Of a DNA stretch of 55,102 bases, positions 25,399 to 35,552 are shown piece after piece. The position numbers and the translations under genes were made by a program. Source of the stretch: Halorutilus salinus (GTDB lineage Archaea > Halobacteriota > Halobacteria > Halobacteriales > Halorutilaceae); the NCBI RefSeq assembly GCF_026242195.1, contig NZ_RKLV01000011.1:24295-79396 (forward strand), in the 5' to 3' direction. Below the pieces are notes generated by a model that was not told the origin of the DNA, did not search any database, and worked only from the letters and a program-made list of their open reading frames with translations. The stretch's first letter is position 1. Each line of letters starts with the position of its first letter.

Positions 25399-26751
25399 AT
25401 GGAAGCAATTGACTTATTTTGCGGCTGTGGGGGTTTCAGTCATGGTATTGAGCTTTCGGGTATCGAAGTTCTATATGGGATAGACATAGAAGAGAAAGCA
25501 CTCAAAACGTTTGATACGAATCATTCCAAAGCTGAAGCTATCTGTTACGACATCTCCGAAGAAGTGCCAGCAAAGATAGCCGAAGAAGATTTTGATGTGG
25601 TCTTCGGTAGCCCCCCATGTCAGGGCTTTAGTCATGCAAAAGGCGAGCGCAACGAAACCGACGAAAGGAACAATCTTGTCTTTGATTTTGTGCGGTGGAT
25701 AGATGTTTTACAGCCGGAGTACGTCATAATGGAGAATGTCTCCGGAATAAAGAACATATCCGGAGACTTTCTGGAGCAGGTCAGGGAAAGGTACGAAGAT
25801 GCTGGTTACGAGATAGAGGACGGTGTTCTCAACTCCGCTGAGTTCGGCGTACCTCAGAGCAGAAAAAGATACTTTACCATCGGTGTCAGAGATGATGTGG
25901 AAGATTATCCTCGACTTCCTGAGCCGACTCACAGGCTACCTGACGACACACAAGCCACGTTTGATGACCTCGAAATGAAGGAGGAGACGGTTCTTGTAGG
26001 CGAAGCGTTGTCCGACCTGCCGGAACCTGTATCAGAGGATAAGACTGCCAAACTGCTGACAGAGCCACAGAACAGATATCAGGAGTGGGTTCGTAACGGA
26101 GAAGAGGTGCACAACCACGTTGCTAAGCACCCCAACGAAGATGACATGGGAATAGTAGAGCGGATACCTGAGGGCAAGATGTACCGCTCAAGCCGTTTCG
26201 GTGATATGTACGTGCAGGCTTGGGAGCTTTTCGAAGACAGATTCTCCGAGGAAGAACAGAACGCGCTCTGGTTCATCTCTCGCCACAGAACTAGAAAGAG
26301 CTACAAGGCTACCGACAAGAACGGACCCGATTATGTGCCATTGGAAAAGATAGAAGCAGAAGACGAAGCGGTACGCAGTCTGTTCGAAAATGGCTGGCTC
26401 AGAAGAAAGACAGACTACGGAGGTCACGATGAGACGTACGATATAAACTCAAAGAGCGGTGTCCGCCCGAAGTATATGCGCCTTGACAGAAATGACGTGT
26501 CAAACACATTAGATACCCATTCGTTCAGCCCGCGCGAGAAGCTACATCCCACCGAGAACCGTGGGCTTTCGCTCCGTGAGGGTGCGCGGATACAGAGCTT
26601 TCCCGACAGCTTCGTATTCCACGGGAGCTTCAGCGAGATAGCGGAACAGATAGGGAACGCCGTTCCGCCCCTACTCTCTTACCGTGTTGGTCGGTTCGTT
26701 ATGGAGAGTGCAGGGGTGGAAACGGACGAATCAGCCCCGATTAGAATCTAA
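25399..26751 (+). CDS. DNA cytosine-5 methyltransferase
   Basis: A 450-residue C5 methyltransferase starting MEAIDLFCGCGGFSHGIE (motif I). The catalytic Cys is C74 in GSPPCQGFSH (motif IV); ENV (112-114) is motif VI; QSRKRYF is motif VIII; GNAVPPLLSYRV is motif X. The long region before motif IX should be the target recognition domain. The start codon is chosen because the TATA element ATTATATT at 25364-25371 predicts transcription beginning just before 25399. It protects host DNA against the TdeIII-like enzyme. Its base composition is closer to the chromosome than that of the endonuclease. Confidence 0.93.
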   Translation: MEAIDLFCGCGGFSHGIELSGIEVLYGIDIEEKALKTFDTNHSKAEAICYDISEEVPAKIAEEDFDVVFGSPPCQGFSHAKGERNETDERNNLVFDFVRWIDVLQPEYVIMENVSGIKNISGDFLEQVRERYEDAGYEIEDGVLNSAEFGVPQSRKRYFTIGVRDDVEDYPRLPEPTHRLPDDTQATFDDLEMKEETVLVGEALSDLPEPVSEDKTAKLLTEPQNRYQEWVRNGEEVHNHVAKHPNEDDMGIVERIPEGKMYRSSRFGDMYVQAWELFEDRFSEEEQNALWFISRHRTRKSYKATDKNGPDYVPLEKIEAEDEAVRSLFENGWLRRKTDYGGHDETYDINSKSGVRPKYMRLDRNDVSNTLDTHSFSPREKLHPTENRGLSLREGARIQSFPDSFVFHGSFSEIAEQIGNAVPPLLSYRVGRFVMESAGVETDESAPIRI

Positions 26752-26807
26752 ATGCAGATTATGCCGGTACCACAACCGTAATTAACCTATCCTACGTACA
26801 TGAGGTA

Positions 26808-27677
26808 ATGACAGAGCCAGCGAAGCTTGACGGCGAGCAGGTCGATAGGTACTCCCGGCACGTCATACTCGACGAGGTAGGTCCGGAGGGTCAGGGAAAG
26901 CTCCTCAATACACGCGTTCTGTGTATCGGCGCGGGTGGTCTCGGCGCGCCTATCATACAGTACCTCGCCGCGGCGGGTATCGGAACCATCGGTATCGTCG
27001 ACGACGACGTGGTGGAGCGGTCGAACCTCCAGAGACAGGTCATACACGGTGACGACGACATAGGACGCAAGAAGGTCGACTCCGCCGAGGAGTTCGTCAA
27101 CTCGCTCAACCCCGACGTTACGGTCGAGAAACACGACGTACGTCTCGACGCGTCGAACATAGAGGATCTTATCGCAGACTACGACTTCGTCGTCGACGGC
27201 ACCGACAACTTCGCCACGCGGTACCTCGTCAACGACGCGTGTACGCTCGCCGACAAGCCGTTCTCGCACGGCGCTATATTCAAGTTCGAGGGTCAGGTAA
27301 CGACGTTCACCGACCCCGACGGACCGTGCTACCGTTGCATGTTCCCCGAAGCGCCCCCCGAAGGCATGGTGCCCAACTGCGCCACCGCGGGCGTCATAGG
27401 CGCTCTTCCGGGTATCATAGGCGTCATACAGGCGACCGAGGTCGTCAAGCACGTGCTCGGAAAGGGACGCTCCCTCGACGGACGTATGCTTTTCTACGAC
27501 TCCCTCGACATGTCGTTCGACGAGGTCGAGATACGGAAGGATCCCGACTGCCCCGTCTGCTCTGACAGCCCCGAGATAGAGTCTGTCGGGGAGGTCGAGT
27601 ACACGCAGGCGTGCTCGATACCGACGGGCGAGGGAGACGGTGACGAGGAACCGATAGCGGGCGAGGCGGACGACTGA
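26808..27677 (+). CDS. ubaA: UbaA, E1-like SAMP-activating adenylyltransferase (HesA/MoeB/ThiF family)
   Basis: A 289-residue E1-like enzyme with the nucleotide loop GAGGLGAPIIQ, DDDVVERSNLQRQ, the catalytic cysteine C191 in MVPNCATAGVIG, and zinc-binding pairs C174/C177 and C248/C251. In haloarchaea this enzyme adenylates ubiquitin-like SAMPs for protein conjugation and for sulfur transfer to tRNA and molybdopterin. The ATG follows a TTAACCTATC promoter-like stretch at about 26780. The C-terminus is extended by an acidic tail (GEGDGDEEPIAGEADD). Confidence 0.93.
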   Translation: MTEPAKLDGEQVDRYSRHVILDEVGPEGQGKLLNTRVLCIGAGGLGAPIIQYLAAAGIGTIGIVDDDVVERSNLQRQVIHGDDDIGRKKVDSAEEFVNSLNPDVTVEKHDVRLDASNIEDLIADYDFVVDGTDNFATRYLVNDACTLADKPFSHGAIFKFEGQVTTFTDPDGPCYRCMFPEAPPEGMVPNCATAGVIGALPGIIGVIQATEVVKHVLGKGRSLDGRMLFYDSLDMSFDEVEIRKDPDCPVCSDSPEIESVGEVEYTQACSIPTGEGDGDEEPIAGEADD

Positions 27678-27725
27678 GAGAGCCGAAGCGGACGTTTAAT
27701 TAGCCCTCTCCGCCATCCTTCTACC

Positions 27726-28010
27726 ATGCCGATAAACGAGCCTGACGACGGCAAGTCGTACGGTATGTCCGCCGTCGCAAACTGGGTCGAAGAGGACGAC
27801 TTTCCGACGACCAAGGACGACCTCGTATCACGTTTCGCCGACAAGGAGATGATGCTCGGATACGACACCGAGACGACCTTCGGCGACATCATGGAGCATG
27901 TCGAACAGGAGGAGTACGAGGATATAGTCGACTTCTGGGGCGCTATAGGCGAGGGGTTCCGTGTCGTCAACGGACGTGTACGTGAGAGGTACGTGGACGC
28001 CGAGGGGTGA
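27726..28010 (+). CDS. Small haloarchaeal conserved protein (DUF5785-like)
   Basis: Ninety-four acidic residues, soluble, starting MPINEPDDGKSYGMSAVANW. Conserved-looking elements are DDFPTTKDDLVSRFADKEM and FGDIMEHVEQEEYEDIVDFW. It resembles a haloarchaea-only family (DUF5785) with no known role. A TTTAATTAGC element at about 27694-27703 lies 22-30 bases before the ATG, indicating an own promoter and near-leaderless mRNA. It may form a unit with ubaA upstream. Confidence 0.75.
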   Translation: MPINEPDDGKSYGMSAVANWVEEDDFPTTKDDLVSRFADKEMMLGYDTETTFGDIMEHVEQEEYEDIVDFWGAIGEGFRVVNGRVRERYVDAEG

Positions 28011-28331
28011 GTAGGAGAGAAAAGAGGGGAAGGAGAGAGAGAGTAGAAGAAGAGAAAGAAGGGAAAGGACGGATCGATGGGTGGTACGGAGGAAAAGACA
28101 GACTGTGGACGGGAACACCAGAGAGAATGGGTGGAAAGAGGTGACAGAAGAGTGTCAGAAAGAGAGGGACAAAATAACTGACAGCGGTTTTATTTCATCC
28201 CAGACAACATGCATACGAACACTCCCAAACGGTAGCCTTAAGTCAGTTCCTAACGTACTGTATAGTAGGTTATTTGGGTAACGTGTCACCGATAAATATA
28301 GCTACGGAACAACGGAAGATTATACTCTAAG
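28011..28331. other. Non-coding region with a 57-base polypurine tract, upstream of gyrB
   Basis: Bases 28013-28069 are purines except T28044, and the purine bias continues to about 28175. No convincing ORF is seen. A TGTCAG/CTGACA inverted repeat (28153-28158 and 28178-28183) follows. The right part (about 28250-28331) carries the gyrB promoter. Confidence 0.6.
28292..28300 (+). promoter_or_regulatory. TATA box of gyrB
   Basis: ATAAATATA sits about 32-40 bases upstream of the gyrB ATG at 28332, predicting transcription start near 28320-28325 and a short leader. Confidence 0.55.
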
Positions 28332-30230
28332 ATGTCAGGATATGACGCCGAAGGAATAAAAAGTCTCGAAGGGCTGGAGGCTGTCCGTAAGCGCCCCGCG
28401 ATGTATATCGGCTCGGTGGACTCGAAGGGTCTCCATCATCTCGTCTACGAGGTAGTAGACAACTCGATAGACGAGGCGCTTGCAGGACACTGTGACGAGA
28501 TAGAGGTGGTTCTGGAAGACGACGGTACAGTATCCGTACGTGACGACGGACGGGGTATACCCGTCGACACGCACGAGAAACACGGTATGTCCGCGGTCAC
28601 GGTCGTCATGACCGTTCTACACGCGGGCGGTAAGTTCGACTCCGACCTGTACCAGATTTCGGGCGGTCTGCACGGCGTCGGTGTTAGCGTCGTCAACGCC
28701 CTGAGCGAACACCTCACGGTCGAAGTATGCAGGGACGGGGGCGTGTACGAACAGGGCTTCGAGCGCGGCGAACCCGTTACGGAACTCGAAAGGGTCGACG
28801 AGACCTCGGAGACGGGTACGAGGATAAGCTTCGAGCCTGACGGGGAGATATTCGAGACGACGACGTTCGACTTTTCGACGCTCGAAGGACGCCTGCGCGA
28901 ACTCGCCTTCCTCAACAAAGGGCTTGAGATAACGCTCCGTGACGGACGCGACGACGAGGGTGAGGGACGCGAGGAGGTTTTCCTTTACGAGGGCGGTCTC
29001 CGTGAGTTCGTCGAGTACCTCAACGAGAACAAGACGCAGACGCACGAAGAAGTCGTCTACTTCGAGGAGGAACGCGACAGCGTCGAGGTTGAGGTGGCGT
29101 TACAGGGGATCGACGAACCGACGGGTGCGGTGCATTCGTTCGCCAACAATATCAAGACGAAGGAGGGCGGCGAACACCTTACGGGTTTCAAGAAGGCTCT
29201 GACCAACGTCGTCAAGGGCTACGCCGAACGCGAAGGGATCGCCGACGAGAGCCTGAAGGGACAGGACATACGTGAGAGCCTCACCGCCGTCGTGAGCGTC
29301 ATGGTGCCCGAACCCCAGTTCGAGGGGCAGACGAAGACGAAGTTAGGGAACAGCGAGGTCAGGGGTGTGGTCGAGAAGGTCGTCAACGACCGTCTGTCGA
29401 CCTATCTGGAGGAGAACCCCGACGCAGGGAGCTCGATAGCCGAAAAGGCGGCTGAGGCAGCGAGGGCGCGGAGGGCGGCGAAGAAGGCGCGCAAGCTTCA
29501 GCGCAGGAAGAGCGCGCTCGAATCCACATCGCTTCCCGGAAAGCTTGCGGACTGCCAGAAACGCGAGCGCGACGACAGCGAGCTTTTCATCGTCGAAGGC
29601 GACTCCGCGGGCGGTAGCGCCAAGCAGGCGCGTAAACGTGAGACGCAGGCGATACTACCCCTTAGCGGCAAGATACTGAACGTCGAGAAACACAGGCTCG
29701 ACAGGGTGCTCGAAAACGACGAGATACGTTCGCTCATCACGGCGCTCGGTACGGGTGTGGGCGAGGAGTTTGATATAGAAGACCTGAGGTATGAGAGTGT
29801 TGTCCTCATGACGGATGCAGATGTCGACGGAGCACATATCCGGACGCTCCTCCTCACGCTTTTCTACAGGTACATGCGCCCGCTTCTCGAACGCGGACAC
29901 GTCTACGCCGCACAGCCGCCTCTGTACCGTATACGTTGCGGGAGCGAGACGTACGACGTTATGACAGAGAAGGAGCGCGAGGAGGTCGTTGCGGAGAACT
30001 GCGGGGGCGAGGCGGACAACGTACAGCGTTTCAAGGGTCTCGGAGAGATGACACCCGAACAGCTATGGGAGACGACGATGAACCCCGAAGAGCGCGTCCT
30101 CAAACGTATTACGGTCGAGGACGCGAGCGCCGCCGACCGTATGTTCGACGTACTCATGGGCGACAAGGTAGCGCCGCGTAAACAGTTTATCAAGGAGAAC
30201 GCCGACGAGGCGGACTGGGTCGACATATGA
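28332..30230 (+). CDS. gyrB: DNA gyrase subunit B
   Basis: A 632-residue type IIA topoisomerase B subunit. The GHKL ATPase is seen in [23 protein letters not shown] and [15 protein letters not shown]. The Toprim domain follows as [31 protein letters not shown] and [12 protein letters not shown], with the C-terminal [17 protein letters not shown]. It powers strand passage and negative supercoiling with GyrA. The length is normal for archaeal GyrB. It overlaps gyrA by four bases (ATGA), so the subunits are made from one message. Confidence 0.98.
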   Translation: MSGYDAEGIKSLEGLEAVRKRPAMYIGSVDSKGLHHLVYEVVDNSIDEALAGHCDEIEVVLEDDGTVSVRDDGRGIPVDTHEKHGMSAVTVVMTVLHAGGKFDSDLYQISGGLHGVGVSVVNALSEHLTVEVCRDGGVYEQGFERGEPVTELERVDETSETGTRISFEPDGEIFETTTFDFSTLEGRLRELAFLNKGLEITLRDGRDDEGEGREEVFLYEGGLREFVEYLNENKTQTHEEVVYFEEERDSVEVEVALQGIDEPTGAVHSFANNIKTKEGGEHLTGFKKALTNVVKGYAEREGIADESLKGQDIRESLTAVVSVMVPEPQFEGQTKTKLGNSEVRGVVEKVVNDRLSTYLEENPDAGSSIAEKAAEAARARRAAKKARKLQRRKSALESTSLPGKLADCQKRERDDSELFIVEGDSAGGSAKQARKRETQAILPLSGKILNVEKHRLDRVLENDEIRSLITALGTGVGEEFDIEDLRYESVVLMTDADVDGAHIRTLLLTLFYRYMRPLLERGHVYAAQPPLYRIRCGSETYDVMTEKEREEVVAENCGGEADNVQRFKGLGEMTPEQLWETTMNPEERVLKRITVEDASAADRMFDVLMGDKVAPRKQFIKENADEADWVDI

Positions 30231-32707
30231 GCACCGAAGACGCAAACACACCCGAAGGGGGCATGTATCCAGACGTAGAGGCATCGAACGTAGACAACGT
30301 ACGCGTAGAGGACGAGATGGAGCAGTCGTACATCGACTACGCGATGTCGGTTATCGCAGGACGCGCACTCCCCGACGTGCGCGACGGTCTGAAGCCCGTC
30401 CACCGGCGTATACTGTACTCGATGGAGTACGAGGACATCACGTCGTCGTCGGGACACCGTAAGTCGTCGTCCGTCGTGGGTACGGCGATGGGTAACTGGC
30501 ACCCTCACGGCGACAAGGCGATATACGACGCCCTCGTCCGTATGGCGCAGGACTTCTCGATGCGTTACCCGCTCGTCGACGGACAGGGCAACTTCGGTTC
30601 GCTCGACGGCGACCCCCCCGCGGCGATGCGTTACACCGAGGCGCGTATGTCACCCCTCGCCGAGGAGATGCTCGCCGACATAGACAAGGACACCGTCGAC
30701 TGGCAGTCGAGCTACGACGACCGTCTCAACGAGCCGGAGGTTCTGCCCGCAGGCTTCCCTAACCTACTCGTAAACGGCTCTTCGGGTATCGCCGTCGGTA
30801 TGTCGACCAACATACCGCCGCACAACCTCGGTGAGGTAGTAGACGCCGCCGTCGAACTTATCGAAAACCCCGAAGCAACCGTGGCTGACCTGATGGAGCA
30901 CGTTGAGGGACCCGACTTCCCGACGGGCGGAAAGGTCGTCGGTAGGAACGCGATAGCGAAGGCGTACGAGACGGGACGCGGGAAGCTGACGGTTCGGGGT
31001 ATCACAGAACTCAACGAAGACGAGGGACGTGTCATCATCACCGAGATGCCTTATCAGGTCGACAAGGCGGATCTCATAGAGAAGATCGCTGACCTCGTCG
31101 GAGACGGCAAGGTGGAGGGCGTCCGCGACATACGTGACGAGTCCGACCGCGACGGTGTACGTGTCGTCGTCGAACTCAAACGCGGCGCGTCGCCCGAACT
31201 CGTACGCAACCGTCTTTTCGAACACACGCGCCTCGAAAAGACGTTCGGCGTCATAAACCTCGCGCTCGTCGACGGACAGCCGCGTGTTCTGTCCTTACGC
31301 GAGATGCTCGACGAGTACCTCGACCATAGAAGCGAGGTCGTACGCCGGCGATCCGCGCACGAACTCGACGAGGCGGAGGAGCGCGCACACGTCCTCGAAG
31401 GACGCCTCGTGGCGATCGACAACGCCGAGGACGTCGTCGATCTGATACGCGGTTCGGACAGCCGCGGCGACGCAAAGACGGGGCTACGTGACGAGTACGG
31501 TATCTCCGAGAGACAGGCGGAGCACGTCGTACGTATGCAGTTGGGTAGCCTGACCTCGCTCGAACGCGACGACGTTGAGGAGGAGCACGCCGAGCTTGAG
31601 GAGCGTATCGAACGTCTGGAGGAGATACTCGGGGACGAAGGCGAGCTTATGGAGGTCGTCAGGGACGAACTCCTCGAAATCAAGGACAGGTACGCCGACG
31701 AGCGCAGGACACGTATAGAGGAGGGCGGCGACGAGGTAACGCGCGAGGATCTCGTGCCTGAGAAACGCGTACTCGTCGTCATGACGCGCGACGGCTACGC
31801 GAAACGTATGGAGATGGAGGAGTTCGAGACACAAAAACGCGGCGGCAAGGGGATTATCGGAGCGGATCTCAAGGAGGGCGACGCCCTTACCTCCGCCTTC
31901 GTTGCCGACAACCACGACTTCCTTCTGTGCTTCACCAACCACGGAAACGCGTACTGGCTAAAGACGTACGAGATACCGGAGGCGGGTAGGACGGCACGCG
32001 GAAGGAGCGTCGTAAACCTCATAGATCTCGACGACGGCGAACGCGTCACGGCGACGCTCCCCGTCGACTCGTTCGACGAAGACAGATGCTTCGTCATGGT
32101 AACGCGTAACGGCTACGTCAAACGCGTCTGCGCGAGCGAGTTCTCCAACCCGCGCTCCACGGGTATCATCGCCACGTCGCTCGAAGACGGTGACGAACTC
32201 GTCGGCGTCGAACTGTCGGACGGTGAAGGCTGTGCCGTCGTCGGAACACGTGACGGTATGACCATATGTTTCGCCGAGGGAGACGCGCGCGAGATGGGAC
32301 GGAGCGCACGCGGTGTACGTGCGGTTGAACTCGAAGAGGGCGACGCCGTGGCGGACGTGACGACTATAGATCTGCCTAAGGGTGACGAGCATCTGTTCAC
32401 TGTCACGTCCGACGGATACGCCAAACGCACGCCTCTTAGTGAGTACAAGTGTCAGGGGCGTGCGGGCAAAGGTCTCGTCGATATAAAGACGGGCGACGAC
32501 GAAGGACGTGTCGCTCTTGACCGTGTCAAAGGCGACGAGGAGGTCGTTGTTGCGAGCGAGGACGGTCAGGTCGTACGGACGCGTGTCGACGAGGTGTCGG
32601 AGATAGGCAGGAACACACAGGGCGTCATACTGATGCGTCTCGAAGACGGTGACGAGGTCGCCGACGTGGCGACGTTCGGAACCTCCGAGGATGAAGGGGA
32701 GAGGTAG
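30227..32707 (+). CDS. gyrA: DNA gyrase subunit A
   Basis: An 826-residue A subunit. The catalytic tyrosine is Y136 in [13 protein letters not shown], following the quinolone-region motif [20 protein letters not shown]. The coiled-coil and C-terminal beta-pinwheel show the repeated blades and the GyrA box-like QKRGGKGI. It cleaves and religates the gate DNA segment. The N-terminal 28 residues ([13 protein letters not shown]...) are an acidic halophile extension. It is translationally coupled to gyrB. Confidence 0.98.
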   Translation: MSTEDANTPEGGMYPDVEASNVDNVRVEDEMEQSYIDYAMSVIAGRALPDVRDGLKPVHRRILYSMEYEDITSSSGHRKSSSVVGTAMGNWHPHGDKAIYDALVRMAQDFSMRYPLVDGQGNFGSLDGDPPAAMRYTEARMSPLAEEMLADIDKDTVDWQSSYDDRLNEPEVLPAGFPNLLVNGSSGIAVGMSTNIPPHNLGEVVDAAVELIENPEATVADLMEHVEGPDFPTGGKVVGRNAIAKAYETGRGKLTVRGITELNEDEGRVIITEMPYQVDKADLIEKIADLVGDGKVEGVRDIRDESDRDGVRVVVELKRGASPELVRNRLFEHTRLEKTFGVINLALVDGQPRVLSLREMLDEYLDHRSEVVRRRSAHELDEAEERAHVLEGRLVAIDNAEDVVDLIRGSDSRGDAKTGLRDEYGISERQAEHVVRMQLGSLTSLERDDVEEEHAELEERIERLEEILGDEGELMEVVRDELLEIKDRYADERRTRIEEGGDEVTREDLVPEKRVLVVMTRDGYAKRMEMEEFETQKRGGKGIIGADLKEGDALTSAFVADNHDFLLCFTNHGNAYWLKTYEIPEAGRTARGRSVVNLIDLDDGERVTATLPVDSFDEDRCFVMVTRNGYVKRVCASEFSNPRSTGIIATSLEDGDELVGVELSDGEGCAVVGTRDGMTICFAEGDAREMGRSARGVRAVELEEGDAVADVTTIDLPKGDEHLFTVTSDGYAKRTPLSEYKCQGRAGKGLVDIKTGDDEGRVALDRVKGDEEVVVASEDGQVVRTRVDEVSEIGRNTQGVILMRLEDGDEVADVATFGTSEDEGER

Positions 32708-32713
32708 GAAGCC

Positions 32714-33142
32714 ATGCCACGGGGTGAGGGAGGCGTGAACGTCGGCGATATCTACACCAACACCGAACTCGACCTCACCTACAGGGTTCTCGAACTTCGT
32801 GACGAAGGCGACGAGACGGTGGCGACGGTCGAGACGCTCGACGAAGGCGTCGAAACCTACAGAACGGTTGACGAGATAGACTCGATGCTCCAGACGGGTG
32901 AGGTCGTCGAGTCGGACGTGACCGCCGACGCATTCGATGACGCCGACGGCTCCGACACGGTTCCTGTAAAGACGGACGACCGCGACTACCTAAAGATAGC
33001 GGGTATCGTCGCTGTCGCACTTGCGCTTGCAGGAGTCTTCGTACCCGTCGCGGGCGTCGTACTCAAGTTCGCGGCGAGGTTTCTGGTTCCCGTCGGTATC
33101 GCTGTTCTCTCAGCCTACCTCCTGTACCGTGCGCTTTCGTGA
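32714..33142 (+). CDS. Hypothetical protein with two C-terminal membrane helices
   Basis: A 142-residue protein: a soluble acidic N-terminal domain (VGDIYTNTELDLTYRVLELR, then DEGVETYRTVDEIDSMLQTG) about 90 residues long, followed by AGIVAVALALAGVFVPVAGV and VGIAVLSAYLLYRAL. It begins six bases after gyrA and may be read through from it. A GTG eight codons in (MNVGDIY...) could be the real start. No known function. Confidence 0.65.
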   Translation: MPRGEGGVNVGDIYTNTELDLTYRVLELRDEGDETVATVETLDEGVETYRTVDEIDSMLQTGEVVESDVTADAFDDADGSDTVPVKTDDRDYLKIAGIVAVALALAGVFVPVAGVVLKFAARFLVPVGIAVLSAYLLYRALS

Positions 33143-33196
33143 CGGTACCGTGACTCTCTCGTAACTACTATTCGGGAGAACGCCGAAGACGCGTGT

Positions 33197-33772
33197 ATGT
33201 ACGTAGGACGTTTTATAGTAATAGCTCCCGACTTCGGCGCTTACCGCGTTTCGTCGCGGTCTTTCCCCGACCGTGTCGTACGACCGAACGACGAGGGCGA
33301 CGGATACGCCGTCGTGCCTGAGGACGACTACGACAACCCGTACGTCTCTTACAACTGCATGCGCTCCGCGGGCGACGCAACCGTACTCGGAAACGGATCG
33401 CACGTCGATCCCGTGACGGAGAAGATACGTGCGGGCTATCCGGCGCGCGACGCACTCGCGCTTGCGCTCCTGACGTTGGACTACGAGAAGGACGACTACG
33501 ACACGCCGCGTATCGCAGGTGTGGTGGGCGGTGACGGTGAGGCGTCGTACATAGGTATCGTAACGCACGACTCCCTCGTGATTGAACGCGTCGACGAACC
33601 CACGCTGGTGGCTACGTACGAGGTTCAGCGACCCGAAGCCGTCGGGTTCAACGTTTCGAGCGCCGACGAGGCGGCGCGTAGTGCGTACGAGATGGGGTAC
33701 GAGCACCCCGTCGCGGCGTGTGCCGTCTACGGCGAAGAGACCGCGGCGTACAACGGCGACGGGGACGCATGA
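33197..33772 (+). CDS. purO: Archaeal IMP cyclohydrolase
   Basis: A 191-residue protein with the archaeal PurO pattern: [48 protein letters not shown] and [12 protein letters not shown]. The enzyme closes the ring of FAICAR to IMP, the last step of purine synthesis, without relation to bacterial PurH. A TATA-like TTTTATAG at about 33210 is internal, so the promoter lies further upstream. Its stop overlaps the metallophosphoesterase ATG, so the pair is coupled. Confidence 0.93.
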   Translation: MYVGRFIVIAPDFGAYRVSSRSFPDRVVRPNDEGDGYAVVPEDDYDNPYVSYNCMRSAGDATVLGNGSHVDPVTEKIRAGYPARDALALALLTLDYEKDDYDTPRIAGVVGGDGEASYIGIVTHDSLVIERVDEPTLVATYEVQRPEAVGFNVSSADEAARSAYEMGYEHPVAACAVYGEETAAYNGDGDA

Positions 33773-34434
33773 CAGTAGCCCTCATCAGCGACGTACACGC
33801 CAACAAGCCCGCTCTCGGAGCCGTGATGGACGACCTGCCCGACGTCAACGGCTACGTCCACGCGGGCGACGCCGTCGGCTACAACCCGTACCCTCAGGAC
33901 TGCGTAGACGCGCTCCGCGAACTCGGGGCTGTGAACGTGCAGGGTAACCACGACCGCGCCGTAGCGGGCGACGCGTCGTTCGGCTTCCACTCGACCGCAG
34001 GACGCGCCGTAGAGTGGACGGAGAGGCACGTCAACGGCGAGACGTTGGACTGGCTCGGTGCGCTTCCGCAGGAGCGCGAGACGGTCTTTGGCGATACGCG
34101 CGTAAAGATCGTCCACGGGGCACCCGGCGCGCCCGACCGTTACACCTACCCGCGAGACTTCGCCCCGTCGCTCCTGAGAGACGAGGACGTACTCGTGATG
34201 GGGCATACGCACGTACAGGGCAAGGAGGAGTACGACAAGGGCGTTGTCGTCAATCCGGGGGGTGTCGGTCAGCCCAGAGACGGCGACCCGCGCGCGGCGT
34301 ACGCGCTGTTGGACGAGGAGACGGGTGAGGTGGAGCTACACCGTGTCGAGTATCCTGTGGAGGAGGTGCAGGACGAGATTCGGCGCGCGGGTCTTCCCGA
34401 GTCGCTCGCGGAGAGGCTTGAGGAAGGGCGTTAG
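33769..34434 (+). CDS. Calcineurin-like metallophosphoesterase (YfcE/MJ0936 type)
   Basis: A 221-residue phosphoesterase. Metal ligands run in the family order: D8 and H10 in [13 protein letters not shown] in [12 protein letters not shown], the GNHDRA loop, His in [11 protein letters not shown], and MGHTHVQ. It hydrolyses phosphodiesters; small archaeal relatives act on cyclic nucleotides or nucleotide-like substrates. The start is the ATG overlapping the purO stop, not the longer arginine-rich frame from 33718. It ends in TTAG shared with the stop of the convergent AAA+ gene. Confidence 0.9.
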   Translation: MTVALISDVHANKPALGAVMDDLPDVNGYVHAGDAVGYNPYPQDCVDALRELGAVNVQGNHDRAVAGDASFGFHSTAGRAVEWTERHVNGETLDWLGALPQERETVFGDTRVKIVHGAPGAPDRYTYPRDFAPSLLRDEDVLVMGHTHVQGKEEYDKGVVVNPGGVGQPRDGDPRAAYALLDEETGEVELHRVEYPVEEVQDEIRRAGLPESLAERLEEGR

Positions 34435-35552
34435 TCGCCTTTCACATCCATCCTTTGGATTGCTTCGACCAACGTCTTAGATTCCAACGTCATTTCGCCC
34501 TGTTTTCTGAGCAGTTTGACTGATTCCACCACCCAGTCTTCTATCTCCGCGCCTGTCTCCACCGAGTCGTTCAGTTTATCTATGATGTTATGCTCCAATC
34601 CGTCAGTATCCCCGTCGGTCACCAAGGCTTCCAGATCCGAATCAAGAGTGCCGTCTTCACTACGGCGTACCTTTTCGAGGTAGTGGTGTAGTATCGCCTT
34701 CTTTTCGTACTCACCGGGCTTTTCGAACTCAACGGGTAGGTTCCCAAGACGTCCGGGTCGTTTGAGCGCGGGGTCTACCGCATCAGGTTCGTTTGTCGAA
34801 GCTATTACTTTCAGTTCCTCTCCCTCTTCAGACATCCTTTTCGCCTCAACGCCGTCAAGTAGAACGAGAAGCTGTGCGACCACCTGTGTGGCGTACGACC
34901 CGTCCGACTCTGTACGTGCCCTTCCTATCGCATCGAGTTCGTCTATGTAGAGAACCCCGCTTTTCTCCCGTGCTTCGTCGAACTTCTGTCGGAGGGCACG
35001 TTCCGACTCGCCGACCCACTTGCTGAGAATCTCAGGACCGGAAACTGTGACGGGTACGGAGCCGTACCTCTCTTTACAAACCTCGCGCACGAGTTCGGTC
35101 TTGCCCGTCCCTGGCGGTCCTTCGAGTATCAAGCCTGTCTGCTCACGTAGCCCAAAGTCTTTGTCGAATCCATGCAGGAAGTCAAGGATCTTCTCCTTCT
35201 CGTCTTCAAGGCCTGCGACGTGGTTCACTCCGACGGGTTCGCGTTCGAAGACATTTCCACCGACCGCGATTTTATCGGAAACTTCGAAGGACTGATTTCC
35301 GCGAACTTCGACAACTATCTCTACGTCAGCTTTTATACCCTCTACAGGCATCGAGTAGCGTTTCCACTCCGTGACTTCGCCGTCTTCCGCGGAAAAGACG
35401 TACCGTGTTTCGGTGTCAGTTACCTCCTCAACAGAATGCTCCTCGCTTGAAAAATTCCTTAGATTCTCCCTATCCCTCCACCCTCCTTTCTTCCGCGCCG
35501 ACACGCGTGCCTCTCTGAACTCGTCCAACTTTTCGGAAAGCGAACGCGTCAT
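34431..35552 (-). CDS. AAA+ ATPase of a three-gene accessory unit
   Basis: A 373-residue single-domain AAA+ protein. Walker A is GPPGTGKT (145-152), pore-loop-like SKWVGESE (177-184), Walker B VLYIDELDAIG (200-210), sensor 1 VIASTNEPD, and Arg-finger region RPGRLGN. The AAA part is closest to the Cdc48/PAN/Vps4 group. The first ~110 residues are a separate, partly beta region (SMPVEGIKADVEIVVEV) that may recognise a partner. It overlaps the 632-residue gene by four bases (ATGA). Likely a motor in a defence or stress system; inference from domain and context. Confidence 0.88.
   Translation of the reverse strand: MTRSLSEKLDEFREARVSARKKGGWRDRENLRNFSSEEHSVEEVTDTETRYVFSAEDGEVTEWKRYSMPVEGIKADVEIVVEVRGNQSFEVSDKIAVGGNVFEREPVGVNHVAGLEDEKEKILDFLHGFDKDFGLREQTGLILEGPPGTGKTELVREVCKERYGSVPVTVSGPEILSKWVGESERALRQKFDEAREKSGVLYIDELDAIGRARTESDGSYATQVVAQLLVLLDGVEAKRMSEEGEELKVIASTNEPDAVDPALKRPGRLGNLPVEFEKPGEYEKKAILHHYLEKVRRSEDGTLDSDLEALVTDGDTDGLEHNIIDKLNDSVETGAEIEDWVVESVKLLRKQGEMTLESKTLVEAIQRMDVKGD

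Noticed and set aside
34431..35552. The AAA+ protein as a proteasome-activating nucleotidase or Cdc48
   Set aside because: It has one AAA domain, no N-terminal coiled coil or OB fold of PAN, no Cdc48 N-domain, and is locked in an operon with unknown accessory genes.
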